From positions 1,312,001 through 1,376,000 of the forward strand of contig JALECJ010000255.1 of NCBI GenBank assembly GCA_023515745.1: a stretch of 64,000 nt of DNA, written 5' to 3'. A program made the translations under genes and the position numbers. Within the stretch, counting starts at the first letter, position 1; each line of letters begins with the position of its first letter. Source of the DNA: Amoeboaphelidium protococcarum (lineage: Eukaryota; Aphelidiomycota; Aphelidea). The notes below the pieces were generated by a model. That model did not search any database. It saw only the letters and a list, made by a program, of their open reading frames with translations, and was not told where the DNA came from. Shown here one piece after another: positions 13,201-25,245 of this stretch.

Positions 13201-14998
13201 ATGAGCGATAGTGCCACATTCCAAGTTGTATCGGACTTGTCTGATATCTATCCGCAAGATAGCGTTGAAGCTTAAAAGTAATATTGATCTTACCGTTCGT
13301 TGGAATAGACTTTAACTCAAATAACATATATGTAGATAAAGGGTTTAAAATCTTTAAAAGGAGTTTGCTAAGCGCTATGATGGGCAGGTTCCCTTGTTCA
13401 TTGCGAGAAGTCCTGGTCGTGTTAATTTAATTGGTGAGCACATTGATTACAGCGACTACTCTGTGCTTCCAATGGCTCTGGCTGACAAGGATATTCTCAT
13501 TGCTGTCGGTTTGAATTCAGGCACTTAAGATACCGGTGATAAAAGCAAAAGCATCCGAGTCTCCAACATGAACTGTGAAAAGTTCACATCAAGACAGTTC
13601 AGCATCTAGTCTAGTAGTCAAGATTACTTGGCTATTGACGCGTCCAAGCATGAGTGGAGCAATTACTTCCTGGCTGGCTTGAAGGGTATCTTGATGCATC
13701 TCAAGGTTGGTGATGGCGATGTGATTGGATTCAACTGTCTTGTTGATGGCACTGTGCCAGATGTAGCTGGTGTATCTTCTTCATCTGCTTTTGTGTGCTG
13801 TTCGGCGCTTGCCTGTTATCAACTGTATAAATCTTGTTCCAGCAGTACTCAACTTCAGGATGGTATTAAGTAGATTGATAAACTAAAGTTGACCGAGATT
13901 GCTATACGCAGCGAGAGATTTGTGGGTGTGAATTCTGGTGGTATGGATTAGTCGTGCTCAATATTTGGCGTTAAGGATCACGCACTGCTCATAGACTTCT
14001 ATCCGCATCTCAGACCGTCTACTGTTCAATTTCCGTCGGATGCTACTGAATACGCCTTTGTTATTGCTCACTCTTTAGTAACAGCTAATAAATACGTCTC
14101 TGCACCTTATTGTTACAATCTTCGTGTGGCCGAGTGTAGACTTGCCGCTGCTGTCCTTGCCAAGAAGTTGGGTCTAATGCAGCCATCTGTTCATAGAGAA
14201 AAGAATGTCTTGACTCGTGGAGTTACAACTTTGAGAAGTGTCCAGGAACTTTTTAACGGTCGAATGTTGGCTAGAGATGGTGATTCCCCGTCATAAGATT
14301 AGACGAAGATTGGTTTTGTTGACGCTGCTTAAATGAAGTCTGAACTGCAGGCCATGCTTAAAATAACAGCAGAGATATTTGGCGCTCTGATGAATTCTTA
14401 AAATGACGGACTGTCTTTGTAGGAGATTGCCGACATCTTGGAAATGTCCGTTGCCGAGGTTGAGGAAACATTTCTGGATAACAAGAAATTTCCTATTGAT
14501 GTTGACCATGATTATGGACCGGGAAAGGGGAGGTTCTAGTTATGGAAGCGCTCGGAGCATGTATTCAGTGAAGCATTGCGTGTTTATCTAATGCGCGAAT
14601 GTTGTGACACTTAGAGTAAGAGCGGTGGTGACAATGCGGTAGATACTGTGTGGCATTAGATGGGACAACTGATGAATCAGAGCTAAGAGTCCTGCTAGAA
14701 TTTATTCAATTGCAGTCATCCCAATTTGGATTTTTTGATATCGGTATGCAGAAAGAATGGTGCTCTTGGTAGTAGATTGACCGGTGCTGGGTGGGGTGGG
14801 TGCTGCGTGTCCTTGGTTAAGAAATCCGACCTCGAGTCATTCATCTCTGGCGTTAAAAAAGAGTATTATTTTGCTCAAACACTTCCGTCTGGTGTAAGTG
14901 ACACTTCCGCTGCGGTTTAGCAGTAACGAACTTAGATGGAAAAGGTGATATTTTGGACTACAGCCGGCACCGGTGCTATCGTATTTTAGTTAAAATGA
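13201..14998 (+). CDS. GAL1: Galactokinase (GHMP kinase; GAL1/GALK2 type)
   Basis: Phosphorylates galactose (or GalNAc, for GALK2-like enzymes) at C1 in the Leloir pathway. A 58 bp intron (13278-13335, GTAATA...ATGTAG) splits the N-terminus; splicing joins VEAQK to QRVQNLQKEFAKRY in frame. The 579-residue product shows the galactokinase signature [16 protein letters not shown], the GHMP ATP site near [11 protein letters not shown], the SGGMDQS block, and the C-terminal [12 protein letters not shown] motif. It is slightly longer than yeast Gal1 because of inserts near residues 120, 250 and 420. No linked GAL7 or GAL10 is present. Convergent with the CAP gene, 59 bp apart. GAL1 versus GALK2 specificity cannot be told by eye. 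Confidence 0.93.
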
Positions 14999-15057
14999 GA
15001 AGGTGTAATATGAGAAAAACATATTAATACTAAAATTTTCATTTTACTTCACTACCT

Positions 15058-16692
15058 TCAATAATTAAATCTTGAATCAGTTTCATCGCCCAAAATGGCA
15101 GGTGTCGGCATTGGGAAAGCCGAGTCTATTGGAGAGTTTAATGGGGAGTCAGACGAGACTCGAGACAGCATGCTTGGCGTTTTATAAACAGCAACGCGTG
15201 GGAAAGAGGCACCATCAAGATGGCTACTATTCTATCTGAGCAGCTGCTTAGGACGCGATGTGCCGCGGCCACCACCTCGAGTGAGGGTTCGCACCAAGGT
15301 AGCACCATCACGTCTGAAAGTCTCAGGATCATTCCATTTCTATCCTTGCTTCACATTCCTTGCCACATAGATGGCCATTGCTGCGACAACGGCAGCGACT
15401 ATGATACAAGGAACCACAATACCACTAACTGTGGATGGACTTTTGAGGTCAATAGAACTGGTCTAAAACTAGACGGTAGAGGCGGCGTTACCAACCTTGT
15501 CATTAGGAGAAGGAGCAGAGTAGTATTGTTCTGGAAACTGATTGGTGAAGTTGGTTGGCGGACGAGGGAAGGAGGAGTTGGATTGAGGAGAAGTTTTGTT
15601 CTAGGATGGAGCACCCGGAGCATTGAGAACCTGCTCAGCCTTGTTATCGGATGGCGGACGAGGAGCTTGAGGTTGACCAGACGGAGCATCCAATACAACC
15701 GGCTTACTGTCACCACCACCACCACCACCACCACCACCATTCTTTTGGGTTGACGGGGTGGAAGGTGCACCGCCAGCAGTAGGAGGAGAGTTTGGAGCAT
15801 TAACTTGATTTCCAGTGGCACCGGCATTAGCAGGACAGCTTCCGACTGCAGCAGTCTAAAGAGAGCCGCTCTGAGGATAGGTGCCAATAACTTGACCGCT
15901 ACCATCATAAGCTTGGAATTGATAATCAGTACAGCCAGAAGACACGGAAGACTTGGCAGAGTATACACCTTTCTGGGAGTGACCAACCACAGTCTACATC
16001 TAAATTCTTTGATTGCCGACGATGACATCGACTCTGGACACTGCACCACTGTCGACGGCGACAATGAACTCTGCTTCGTTGCCTCCAGTGGCCAGGTGAC
16101 TACCACAAGCAATGGCATTACTTGGACGCGTGCCCTCATAGCCAAAAGTCTAAGTCATGAAAGTGTTGCCTGTTCTTACGGAGGAATAGCCGTGGCGATC
16201 ATAAGAGCCAACCATATTGACACAGTGACCAGAGGACATGGCCCAGGCGTTCACCACCTCGATAGGATTGAATTGGGAGTAACCATTGGCGACATTCTCA
16301 GCAACGACACTGCTAGCTTTGTAATAAGCACCGATACGGGCGGCAAAGTCTGCTCGACCACCATAACTCGAAATCAAATTCGGGTCCAGCGTGTCGTGAG
16401 TCATCTGATTAAAATTCGCCTGATCTACAGAGTGCACCTAGCTCGCAGAGGTCAATCCATCGCTGGGATACAATGAATTGAGCGATCCAGTGGAGGAGCA
16501 TCCAAACTGAAACTAACCATTACCTCTATTGGAAAAGTAGCTCTGATAGCCACCCATGTCATAACGAATCGCGTTAGTCAGCACACAGACGGCGCTATTA
16601 GGATACTCGTTGAATTATTGAGCATCAATCAGCAAAGCAGCAGAATTCAAAATCAGTAATGAACATATCTCAATTGCGCGATTAAATCTCAT
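15058..16692 (-). CDS. CAP/SCP-domain (PR-1-like) type I membrane protein
   Basis: Single exon, 544 residues. It has a signal peptide (residues 1-24, hydrophobic core SLLILNSAALLIDA) and a CAP domain at about 70-190: DQANFNQMTH, VVAENVANGYSQFNP and NAWAMSSGHCVNMVG follow the helix and GHC-N pattern of the family. An adhesive region and a Pro/Ser/Gln-rich stalk with nine consecutive glycines (15717-15743) come next. One TM segment (about 420-441, VPCIIVAAVVAAMAIYV) and a 100-residue basic, Ser-rich cytoplasmic tail complete it. CAP proteins bind sterols or act at cell surfaces; most fungal members are secreted, so the TM and tail suggest a surface receptor or anchor. Ligand unknown. Confidence 0.85.
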
Positions 16693-17206
16693 TTTCGTAC
16701 AGTCTATTAGTTTTATCTAGCCTTAAAGGATTAATACTTAGGAAGATAAAGACAGCGAAAGAATTATTTTAAACTACTACGTTAATTGCTACTACAGCAG
16801 ACGAACTAAAATGTGAATGAAATATAACGTGATCTATGCCCAATAATTGGTTCAAACAATCCCCGTAACACGCGTGCGATCTTTGATTGGTCAAGCCGTG
16901 ATCACGAGAAATTGTATTACTTCAATTGTAACGTTGAAAAGGTCACAGTGGATCCCTAGATTAAAAGCTTGATCGCTGAGAGTGTTACACCAGATTTTAA
17001 GAGATTTATGAAAAAGTAGGCCCGAATGAAAATATATGAAATGAATGCAAATGAACAAAGTAAACACATTATGAAGCATTCGTATGATTTTCACTTTCAA
17101 CAATTTCTCTTTAGAATGAGAAATTTTCCAAAATAGCAAAGTAGTTCAAGGCGACCAACTCCCAAACTTTTTCCTTCTAAAAGATATTTCAATAACAAAA
17201 GTCAAA
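16693..17206. other. Divergent intergenic region with an open + strand frame
   Basis: Between the CAP gene and IF1 starts. One + strand frame stays open from about 16785 to 17277 and looks protein-like (YYFNCNVEKVTVDP, AESVTPDFKRF). It has no ATG before 17009 and overlaps the IF1 start in another frame. It could be an exon of an unrecognised spliced gene or chance. ACGCGT at 16870-16875. Confidence 0.3.
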
Positions 17207-17529
17207 ATGAACAACCAAGTTCGCACTATAGTTTCCCGTGCAGTAAGAATGCCTATGGCACGCCGTGCTTATACTGATGATGGAGCAATTTCCTCATCCA
17301 ACACATCGTAAGATATAACAACTATTTACTTGGTTCTTAAATGCTGTCATAAATGAATAAGCATCATTGTAGTTTTGGCAAAAGAGGGCGCGCATAGGAA
17401 GAAGCGTACAGTCATCAGAGAGACTTGGAAAAGCTGCAGCAGTTGAGAGACAAGTTGAAGAAGGCCTAGAAGGAGCTGGATGATCACACTGAGGAGGTGA
17501 TTAAGAATGCCACCAAGAATAAAAAGTGA
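17207..17529 (+). CDS. INH1: Mitochondrial F1-ATPase inhibitor IF1
   Basis: Small basic protein that blocks ATP hydrolysis by F1 when the proton gradient collapses. Exon 1 encodes an arginine-rich mitochondrial presequence (VSRAVRMPMARRAY). A 65 bp intron (17308-17372, GTAAGA...ATTGTAG) joins SSSNTS to FGKRGRAQEEAY, the conserved inhibitory segment of the family. The rest is a long coiled coil (HQRDLEKLQQLRDKL). The mature length of 85 residues, including the presequence, matches fungal IF1. It converges with ECO1, with stops 99 bp apart. Confidence 0.88.
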
Positions 17530-17628
17530 ACTACTCGCTCGCTGATTGCAGAAAAGCGCGAATGACTATTATATGAATTTTATTATCATCATTAGTGCCA
17601 AATTCTACATGCCATCTTATTGTCATAT

Positions 17629-18369
17629 TCAGTTTAGTTGGTAAACTAAAAAGTCTTGATCAAAAGATTCTGCTAGCTTCTACCCGAGTGCGGTAGGTTG
17701 ACTAAATGCCACATCTTTCATCGTTAGGACTTGTGCGAAAGCGAACGTTATCTTGACAACATTCAATAACTATGAAGCTATACCTTTACGCCTATGTCCA
17801 GCAGAAGTCCATATCCGCGATATTCCACACACTGCTTTAGTTACGGTACGCGTTTGTGTACCATCATCTTTAAACTTGTAAGCTTCCACTATAGGCTCCA
17901 CTACACAACATCCTATGATTCGGCGACTACTCTTAGCTTTGTCATTATTCGTGCATTCCTAAACATATAAATACACCTTGGCACGGCGAAGTTCTTCATC
18001 TGAAAGCTCAACGGCGCCCAAATCCCGCTGAATCAAATCAAGCAAATGTTTCAGCTTAGCCTTATACTTGAGCACATCATGTAAAATAATAATCATACTA
18101 TCCCTTTTACTATTTGACAGCCCCACTATGCGAAAACTATCATTATTATCTTGATTTAAATCCATCTTCCATAACGGGACACCATCAAAGAACATTTAAT
18201 GATACTTCAAGTGATTAGACTTGTCCACACTGCCCACCTCACTGTATAACATTCCACATTCTTTACATTCTGTTAGACTGGGTAATTTCTTAGTCAGCTT
18301 TGCGCCTTTGTCAGACACAGCATTGAATGAAAGGCACAGCTGCTACTCGTTCCTTTTTCTCTTTGTCAT
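17629..18369 (-). CDS. ECO1: Sister-chromatid cohesion N-acetyltransferase Eco1/Ctf7
   Basis: Acetylates cohesin Smc3 during S phase. Single exon, 246 residues, close to yeast Eco1 (281). The N-terminus has a PIP-box-like QQLCLSF (PCNA contact), followed by the C2H2-like finger CKECGMLYS...SNHLKYH (residues about 35-57). The C-terminal acetyltransferase shows GISRIWTSAGHRRKGIASQLL (acetyl-CoA site) and DVAFSQPTALGQKLAE, the family hallmark, ending LVYQLN. Two conserved-looking Gln positions are TAG. It is divergent from the GCFC gene, with starts 161 bp apart. Confidence 0.95.
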
Positions 18370-18530
18370 TTAATTAATGCCTCTTACTTACAGTTAGTTA
18401 CTCTTTCTGCGCTTGATCCACAGAAACTGAACAAAGCATTGAAGCGGAACGAATCTCAGTTTTCATTTTTTCCATTCTTTTAGAGGCGCGTTTATTCTGA
18501 TGATAATAGAGCACTTCTCTCTGACCACTA

Positions 18531-19217
18531 ATGTTCAAGGCTAGAAAGTCTAAAGGGAATATTAGGAAGAAGACTGCTGGCGGCGATTTGCTGTAACCAG
18601 AAGCTCCCATTGGAGCAGATGATATTGATTCCACCTTGTCCTAATAGACAGAGTAACAAGTCATCACAAGGATCAAATTGAAATCATTGTCTGTTGAAAA
18701 GAGGCTCGGGTTGACATTTAACAGTCATAATGCTAGTCGAAATGATGTGATAATTAATAATGATGGCAATTCTGAATAACAAAGATAAGCAGATACATCT
18801 GAATCGAGCGATAGGATACTGAATCTGGATGAACTTGACGAAATGGATTTAGAAGACAATGATGCATTGAATGATTAATAGAGCAGGGAGTCTGATCGAG
18901 ACAGTGAAGTGTAAGAGTGGGAGAATGAGTAAATTAGAAAGGGCACCTTATTTAACAATAATAATAATTATAATCAACCTGCTAGCGGAATACCTGGGCC
19001 GTCTCAGAGATCTATAAAAACTTTACACAAGATACGCGTCATGCCAACCAAGTTACGTCCATTCGCAGAGATTATGGATAAGCTCAATCTCTCAGCTTAG
19101 ATTTAAGAGTAGTAAGAAGTCATTTAAAATCTCCAGTAGAAATTGGCGTCCATAGATTATTAGATTGAATCGCGTCAAGAGGAGGTTAAGCATTTGAATA
19201 GTCTTCTGCAATAATGA
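18531..19217 (+). CDS. GCFC/PAXBP1-like (Ntr2-like) spliceosome-disassembly factor, short form
   Basis: Single exon, 228 residues. It begins with the basic MFKARKSKGNIRKK segment seen at GCFC/PAXBP1 N-termini, has an acidic middle, and contains the family's EWENEQIRKG motif near residue 130. A C-terminal coiled coil follows (LQQKLASIDYQIESRQEE). It lacks the large C-terminal GCFC domain of animal PAXBP1, so it resembles yeast Ntr2, which with Ntr1 recruits Prp43 to dissolve spent spliceosomes. The assignment rests on the short motifs and size. More than 20 Gln are encoded by TAA/TAG. Confidence 0.7.
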
Positions 19218-19279
19218 CTTGAATTTTGTAAGTATAATTATATAGTATTAATGTATGCATATGCTTTTCATCATCATCG

Positions 19280-19915
19280 TCATCTCCTTTTACTACCTGT
19301 GTACGATTGTCTGTGTCGTTTAGACTTCTTGTCATGATCGATATAGACATCGTCTTCGTCAACTTTCCATATGCTCTGAGTAGATCGTCGTCTCTTCTGA
19401 TGCGAACTGTATCGCAATCTGTCATGAATCGACGGAGTATTGCTATCCATTTTAACTATGGGGGAATTTAACCAGCGTCGTTCTTGTATTATAGAGTCAT
19501 CCACAATGATACTGGAGGCTGTCACAAGTTTAGGCGATCTTGCTCTCCCTCGCCGCCGTTGACTGATGTCAGCCTATTGAATCTGGCTACTATTAGAATA
19601 TCCTCCATCTTACTATTACTGATCGCGCTCTTTAGCAAATGCAAAAGTTACATCAAGTTTAACTCCGTCCAACTAGGAGCCATTCATACTTTTAATAGCC
19701 TTGGCTGCATCTTGAGCGAGTTTATATTCCACGAATGCAAATGGTTTGAATAGACCATTATTAGTGGGCGATGTTTGATGTTTCGGATAATATGCAGGAT
19801 GATAGATATCTTTCAGTGAGCCGTAATATCCAAAAATCTCTTCCAAATGCCGTCTTGTAACATTACCACTTATATTTCTAACAAATAGTCTTGTTTGACT
19901 ATGCAGCGAAGTCAT
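19280..19915 (-). CDS. RRM protein, SR/RNPS1-like
   Basis: Single exon, 211 residues. One RNA recognition motif at residues 6-92 has RNP2 as RLFVRNIS and RNP1 as KPFAFVEY. An unusual insert after beta 2 (YYPKHQTSPTNN) lengthens loop 3. The C-terminal half is basic, Ser/Arg rich (QRRRGRARSPK, KRRRST) without long RS repeats. A splicing or exon-junction role like RNPS1 is likely but not specific. Convergent with the GCFC gene, 62 bp between stops. Confidence 0.78.
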
Positions 19916-20076
19916 TATCGAGATTGCTGTACTATATGCTGTTTTTCTTCTCTCTTTAATGAATGTCGGAAATGCTTCTTCGATCGCTAAAAATTGCGCG
20001 AGCTTTGTCGCCTTTTTCTGCTTATTTCAGGTAGAATATTGTTCATTTAGTTCCTAAGAAGAAGTATTCTGTAAAG

Positions 20077-20904
20077 ATGGAGGTATAGCCAATTAGATGT
20101 TGGGTGGATAATTACGCGTACGTTGTATATCATTCGAATAAGCCAGTTGCTCTCGTCGATCCTATTGATCCAGATGCTGTGTGCCAGTCTATCGCTGAAA
20201 AGTTGAACATTTCTGATATCAGCGCTGTGCATCGAACACTCAGAGATCATAATACCGTGATATTGACTACGCATCACCACGATGATCATTCCAGTGGCAA
20301 TGAACCATTCAAGTCTCTGCTAGGCGACGCGCTCAAGGTTTACGGTTTCCATAAAGAAGGTGGTAGAATACCAGCGCTGAATTGCCCGTTGAAAGATGGC
20401 GAAGAGGTGCAACTGTCCAACTGTCCATTAAAGTTCAAAGCTCTGCATACTCCTCCCCACACATCCGGTCATATCTGCTACTACTTTGATGATGGAGAGG
20501 GTGCTGTGTTCACCGGAGATTGTCTATTTGTGGCAGGCAGTGGCTATATTAACGAGGGAACTCCCGCGGAGATGTATGAGTCATTGATGAAGAAGTTGCA
20601 CGCGCTGCCTGACACTACCAAGGTGTATGTCGGTCATGAGTATACCGTGAGTAATTTGAAGTTTGCCACCCACATTGAACCATCTAATGAGGACATGAAG
20701 AGAAAGTTGGAGCTATTGCGCGGAAAGACTGGCGATTATTTTAGTGTGCCTAGTACCATTGGAGAGGAGAAGTTGACTAATCCATTCATGCGCGTTGATC
20801 ATGAGGCGATCCAAAAGGCTGTTGGCGGCACATCAGACGATTTGATCACGGTCATGGGCAAACTGAGAGAGGCCAAGAACAACTTTAAACCACCAAAGAA
20901 CTGA
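20077..20904 (+). CDS. GLO2: Hydroxyacylglutathione hydrolase (glyoxalase II)
   Basis: Hydrolyses S-lactoylglutathione to lactate and glutathione in methylglyoxal detoxification. Single exon, 275 residues, the normal length. The metallo-beta-lactamase metal site is complete: TTHHHDDHSSG, the His of TPPHTSGH, the Asp of FTGDCLFVAGSG, and the His of VYVGHEYTVSN. The HAGH C-terminal domain ends with PFMRVDHEAIQKAV. No mitochondrial leader is visible from the chosen ATG, so it is probably cytosolic. Convergent with the uL29m gene, stops 42 bp apart. Confidence 0.96.
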
Positions 20905-20946
20905 AATTAATAAAAAATATTTATTTCCAGCAACTAGCGTCTCTAT

Positions 20947-22098
20947 TCAAACTACTCCTCTTTTCAATCTAAATTTACCCACTCTACGCCTGCTCCTATG
21001 TCTACGATCGTGCAGAGGGCGCATGTCAATGACATTAGAGTCATCTCTTTGTGACTGCTCACTAGAGTCCACAAGTCTACCGGCATCTGGGTCATAGTGC
21101 GCGAAATCCTTCTTCACTAGAACCTTTGGTTATCTTCTGAAATACTTCTTGGTGACAATCTCAAAAGCGGCATCTCTAATTTCAGCAGTTTTAATCTACA
21201 CTGCAATCTCCTTACCTCGCTGTGGCAGAAATCTTCCTCTCTTTACAATCTAAAACAATGATTTCTTGTCGCGCTCAGCCTGATCAAATTTCTTGATATT
21301 CTTCTAACTCTCAGCGTCAAAGTCTTTCAATGACAAATGCTCACCCTTGGCTCCAAATGCAGCGAAATTCACCTCTTCATCATAATCATCCTCTGGTGTT
21401 TTCTGCTCCAGCATTTTGGGGTTGACATTAACTTGCAATCCTTGATAATACTTTGCGAAATGTAATTTCAGTGCCTTAAGATATGCATCCTATCTTTCGA
21501 AAATGGCAATCTTCACATTTCTCATTGAAGTTTTCACTTTGCGGAATCTAATGCCAAAGTCGCCTCCAATCACGCCTTTACGACCAACTCCATAAACTGC
21601 ACCTTCATCGCGTCCAGTTCCATGGGCTTTATATAGGAATCTCTGGTGATTATCAGTGTATTGGAGCATAGCTTTATTCTCGACAGAATTTATGCCACCA
21701 TACGGTGACCAGGTTGCAGACCAAGGCTCAACTTCATATTTCTTGCCCTCGACTTGTCGCGTCAGCAAACGATTACGCTCTAGCAGCAGCGTGAAATATA
21801 TCTCCTGCAGATCTTCCCAAGATTTCTTACGCAAAGTCTACAGATCCCAAGATCTTCCGGTCATAGGAGGTGTTCCTTCATTGGGGACAATCTAAGCGGG
21901 ATCTTCAAATATCGTATTCAATCTGTGTGGCTGATCAGGATTCCATCTGATTAGCGCGTCTTCTGGTCTCTTCTACCGACTAGGCATTACATCTTGTGGT
22001 CTTGCAAATACTCTAACCTCCTTCCTCACTGTCGCGGCGGCCACTAGCGCAGAACTAGGTCTGCTATGCAATATCAATCTTAGATTCATCCGAAGCAT
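20947..22098 (-). CDS. MRPL4: Mitochondrial large-subunit ribosomal protein uL29m (MRPL4/MRP-L47) with long C-terminus
   Basis: Single exon, 383 residues. The basic N-terminal presequence contains LRLILHSRPSSALVAAATV. The MRP-L47 signature KSWEDLQEIYFTLLLERNRL lies at about residues 90-110. The following 270 residues, including ADQAERD-like and very basic blocks (DRRHRSRRRVGKF), exceed the yeast protein (319 residues) modestly. It acts in the exit-tunnel region of the mitoribosome. Several UAR codons fall in the body of the protein (RSWDLQTLRKK). Confidence 0.85.
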
Positions 22099-22239
22099 GA
22101 TACCTATGATGATAAAAAGTGCCAGTGAAAATCAGATGAAATAAAAATCGACGCGCGTGTATCTGAATAGAATTTGATAGTACAGTAAAGTTTAAAAAGC
22201 GCTCTAAATTAGATAATTTTCTTTTTAAAACAAATCAAT

Positions 22240-25200
22240 TCAACTTGGCTGACCAACCTGTCTGATAGGATTCTTTAAAGCCAGGGGAGCGCCAGTGCCA
22301 GGCACGTTAGTTTTCATACTATCATAAGCCAAGCTACTGCCAGCAATAACTTCAGTTGGCGCCTGCGTCTATGTCGACGACCATTAACGATATACATTAG
22401 GCGCCTGGACAAAAGTCTTCAATTCGACAATGAGATCCTGAGGAATTTTGAATATCTCCTCGTAATTATCAATGAGTAATTTCACAATATTTACAACAGC
22501 GGATGAATCGTTAATCTCGCGCTGATCATCACTCATTGAATCCCCTGCCTCTGTACCTGGAGGTAGAACACCACTCTTACCCGACTAAATCTTGGATGCA
22601 GGCAGTTGAGGTGAATATCCACCTCCTTGACCAGGTTACCCCATTTCAGCTCCTTTACTACCACTGGAACTCACAGTGACATCTCTAAGAATATTAGGCC
22701 CGAGACACACTGCGAGATTCATTGAAGTCATCAAGTTACCTTTAATGACTTCCGGTTCTGATTATCCCTCATGTTCCACAGTCTGATCTTCGCTGTGTAA
22801 AGATACTTCATGCAAAAAGGACAGCAGTTTCTCCAACAAATGCCTGTGAGTAGGTGGCAATATCATGACAAAGTATCCGAGAAGTTCAACTTTAATCTTG
22901 AAATCTTTAATTTTATCCAGTTGCAGAAAGGCGCGGTACATCTTGCTATGAAGAAGAGGCTCAGGCAAATCTCTAAGAAACCATTTCAGCACACCAGCAA
23001 CATCGTGAACATTGTACTAACTAAAATCAACTTCAAGATCATTAATGGTGGATTTCTAAGAAGCATTCGCGGTTGCATTCTACGAAACTTGAAAATGAGG
23101 ATTAGCAGCTTTCTGACTATACACCAGATCTACTCTCTCGAATGCCTTTTTCAAAGCATCCATTCTCTTTACACTGCCAGCAATTCTGAAGATACCATTA
23201 ACATGAAGCCCCTTCTCCAAGATGTAATCAATACTGCGAATGATAACGTGAGGAACGGCGGGAATGCCCAAACAAGACGTGTCATAACGCTCAGATAAAT
23301 CCTCCAGATTGGTGCCAAATAGCGAGCCAGAAATAGGAGTTGACCCTATGTTACCACTGCCAATACCTTACATGTTACTTGAAATGGACATATTAGGGGA
23401 GATCTTCTCCTTCTCTTTGCCAGCCTCATTAAGTTTAAACAACTTCTTGAATGCAGAAACCACGTTATTGCCAGACTCGCCATCATTTTAATTGGATTGA
23501 AAGTTCTCATGACCACGATCCAAGACGCGGACAGAGTCGTAAACTGGACCCAAACTTAGTGCCACATCAGTCAGATTATTCAAACCTACTGCTCGCTTAA
23601 TTCTAGCTTAAATTAGATCGCGAAAATTATTAAGCATCTTCTGATTAGTCGCCGTTGCCCATGAAGATAATTCAGACGACAGCTGCTCCTCACTGACACT
23701 GTTCATATCAAATGGTGGAAGATCAATGTCATTAACGCGCTGCGTCTCCTCCAAGCGAACCATCAACTTCTGCAAAGGACTCAGGTCAGCAAACGCCTAG
23801 TCATAAGACACGTTACTAGCAACAGAGCTCTACCGCGCATCCTACTTCAGCAAATGAATCTGACGACTGGTAATCTAATCCTCCGCGTGTGACCGCTTAA
23901 TCGACTGGATCTCGTTAATCATCCGCTGACGCTCCGTTTCAGAATTCAGGCTGAAATAAATATTTTTCGTTCTTGTCGCGATTTTCACACAGAAGCCCAG
24001 ACGCGGAGAGCCGTTCTGGCTGATTGACAATTTATTGAATGGCTCAATGCTGACAATTTTCAACACCAGAATAGTATTCGACGCCTTGTTATTAGCCCAC
24101 CTAGCCTGAGTTTCATTCTTAAAACATTTCAGTACGTATTGCTTGCTCACATTCTCAGTCTTCCTCTCAACGGACATCGTGACATACTTCTTCTGCCAGT
24201 AGCTGAAGTCCACCTCCACCGATGGAGAATCATTGAGGAATGTGTCAGGATAATTCGAGTCCAATTTAAACGCATAGCACGGTGTAAAATACGATGGCTC
24301 TTCACTGACTCCAGCACTGCCTTCTGCCTACTGATTGTTTGCTGCTGCTGATGATGACAACATTTTCTTGAAGGTAAAGATCGGTTTCCAGAAAGGAGGC
24401 GCAGCACGCATAATTTCGCTAAACTTCATGTCGTGCTGAAATGGCTTCCGCTGGTAAGCAAACTCCACTTCATCATTTTCAACCAGCAGGAATTGCCATC
24501 CTTGAGATTTAATGTATTTTTTACCAGCCTGCGACATTATCAACCGTGTTCCCTTTGACACAATGTCCAGCTGCATCGGATCAATGATTCGCCATTTTTT
24601 CAGAATCTGCGCCAGAACCTCATAAATTGTAGAGTCTGGGTGGATGAAGAATGTCTTATACTCATGTTGGGTAACGTCCGTGGAGTCATTGTTATCAGAA
24701 TCATACACCTTAACATTCCATCCGGGAGCATTTTAAGGCATTTTCAAATCTTTTGCTATAGAAGCTAAATGCTCATTGCTATCAGTCAAAGTTCCATCTT
24801 CTGTCCGATGAGTTTATAAATCTACTGACGGATCTAGTGCCTAGTCTAATTTCCTCAACTCCATATCAAAAGTCTTCATCAATTTCCCTATAGGCCGCTC
24901 TTGCATTGATACAACTTGGCGCCGCATATTCTATGTGATCTCTGTCGGTGGCGCAGTGTTCTGTCTCTAATGTTTAGCTGAGGCTTGTTGCACCTGCTGA
25001 TCCAACTGATTCTGCGATCCCACCACCATTCTTCCTTATCCTTCCCTATTTTACAAGAGAAAATTAAGCCAATTTGCATCTGATTATGCGGATTATGCTC
25101 TTGAGCGGTCACTATCTTTTTATTAATCCTGATTAGTAGTATCCATGATTGCCGTATCAACCGTGGGAGGCATCGTCATTCTCTTTGATTGGAGATCAGT

Positions 25201-25245
25201 ATTCGGTCCTCCTGAAATGTAACCTTTTCCCGGTGTGGACATCAT
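22240..25245 (-). CDS. Rho GTPase-activating protein with PH domain and RA-like N-terminal region
   Basis: Single exon, 1001 residues. A low-complexity N-terminus precedes an RA/ubiquitin-like region (about 178-265, TFFIHPDSTIYEVLAQIL). A PH domain follows at about 325-460 (DFSYWQKKYVTM...TERQRMINEIQS). The RhoGAP domain spans about 650-880: GIPAVPHVIIRSIDYI, the arginine-finger motif GIFRIAGSVKRM, VLKWFLRDLPEPLL and NLAVCLGPNIL. It should switch off Rho or Cdc42 in polarity and actin control. Comparable fungal RhoGAPs (Bem3, Rga types) carry PX or LIM domains instead, so the ortholog is not assigned. The ATG at 25245 is the first of two adjacent Met codons. Confidence 0.9.

Noticed and set aside
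15717..15743. Tandem ACC repeat that might suggest a CRISPR-like or minisatellite array
   Set aside because: It is a run of Gly codons inside the stalk of the CAP protein, a simple trinucleotide tract without spacers.
15399..16476. Long open frames on both strands within the CAP gene, including poly-Val and Ser/Thr-rich products
   Set aside because: They are shadows of the CAP-domain protein, which has a signal peptide, domain and TM helix in one frame.
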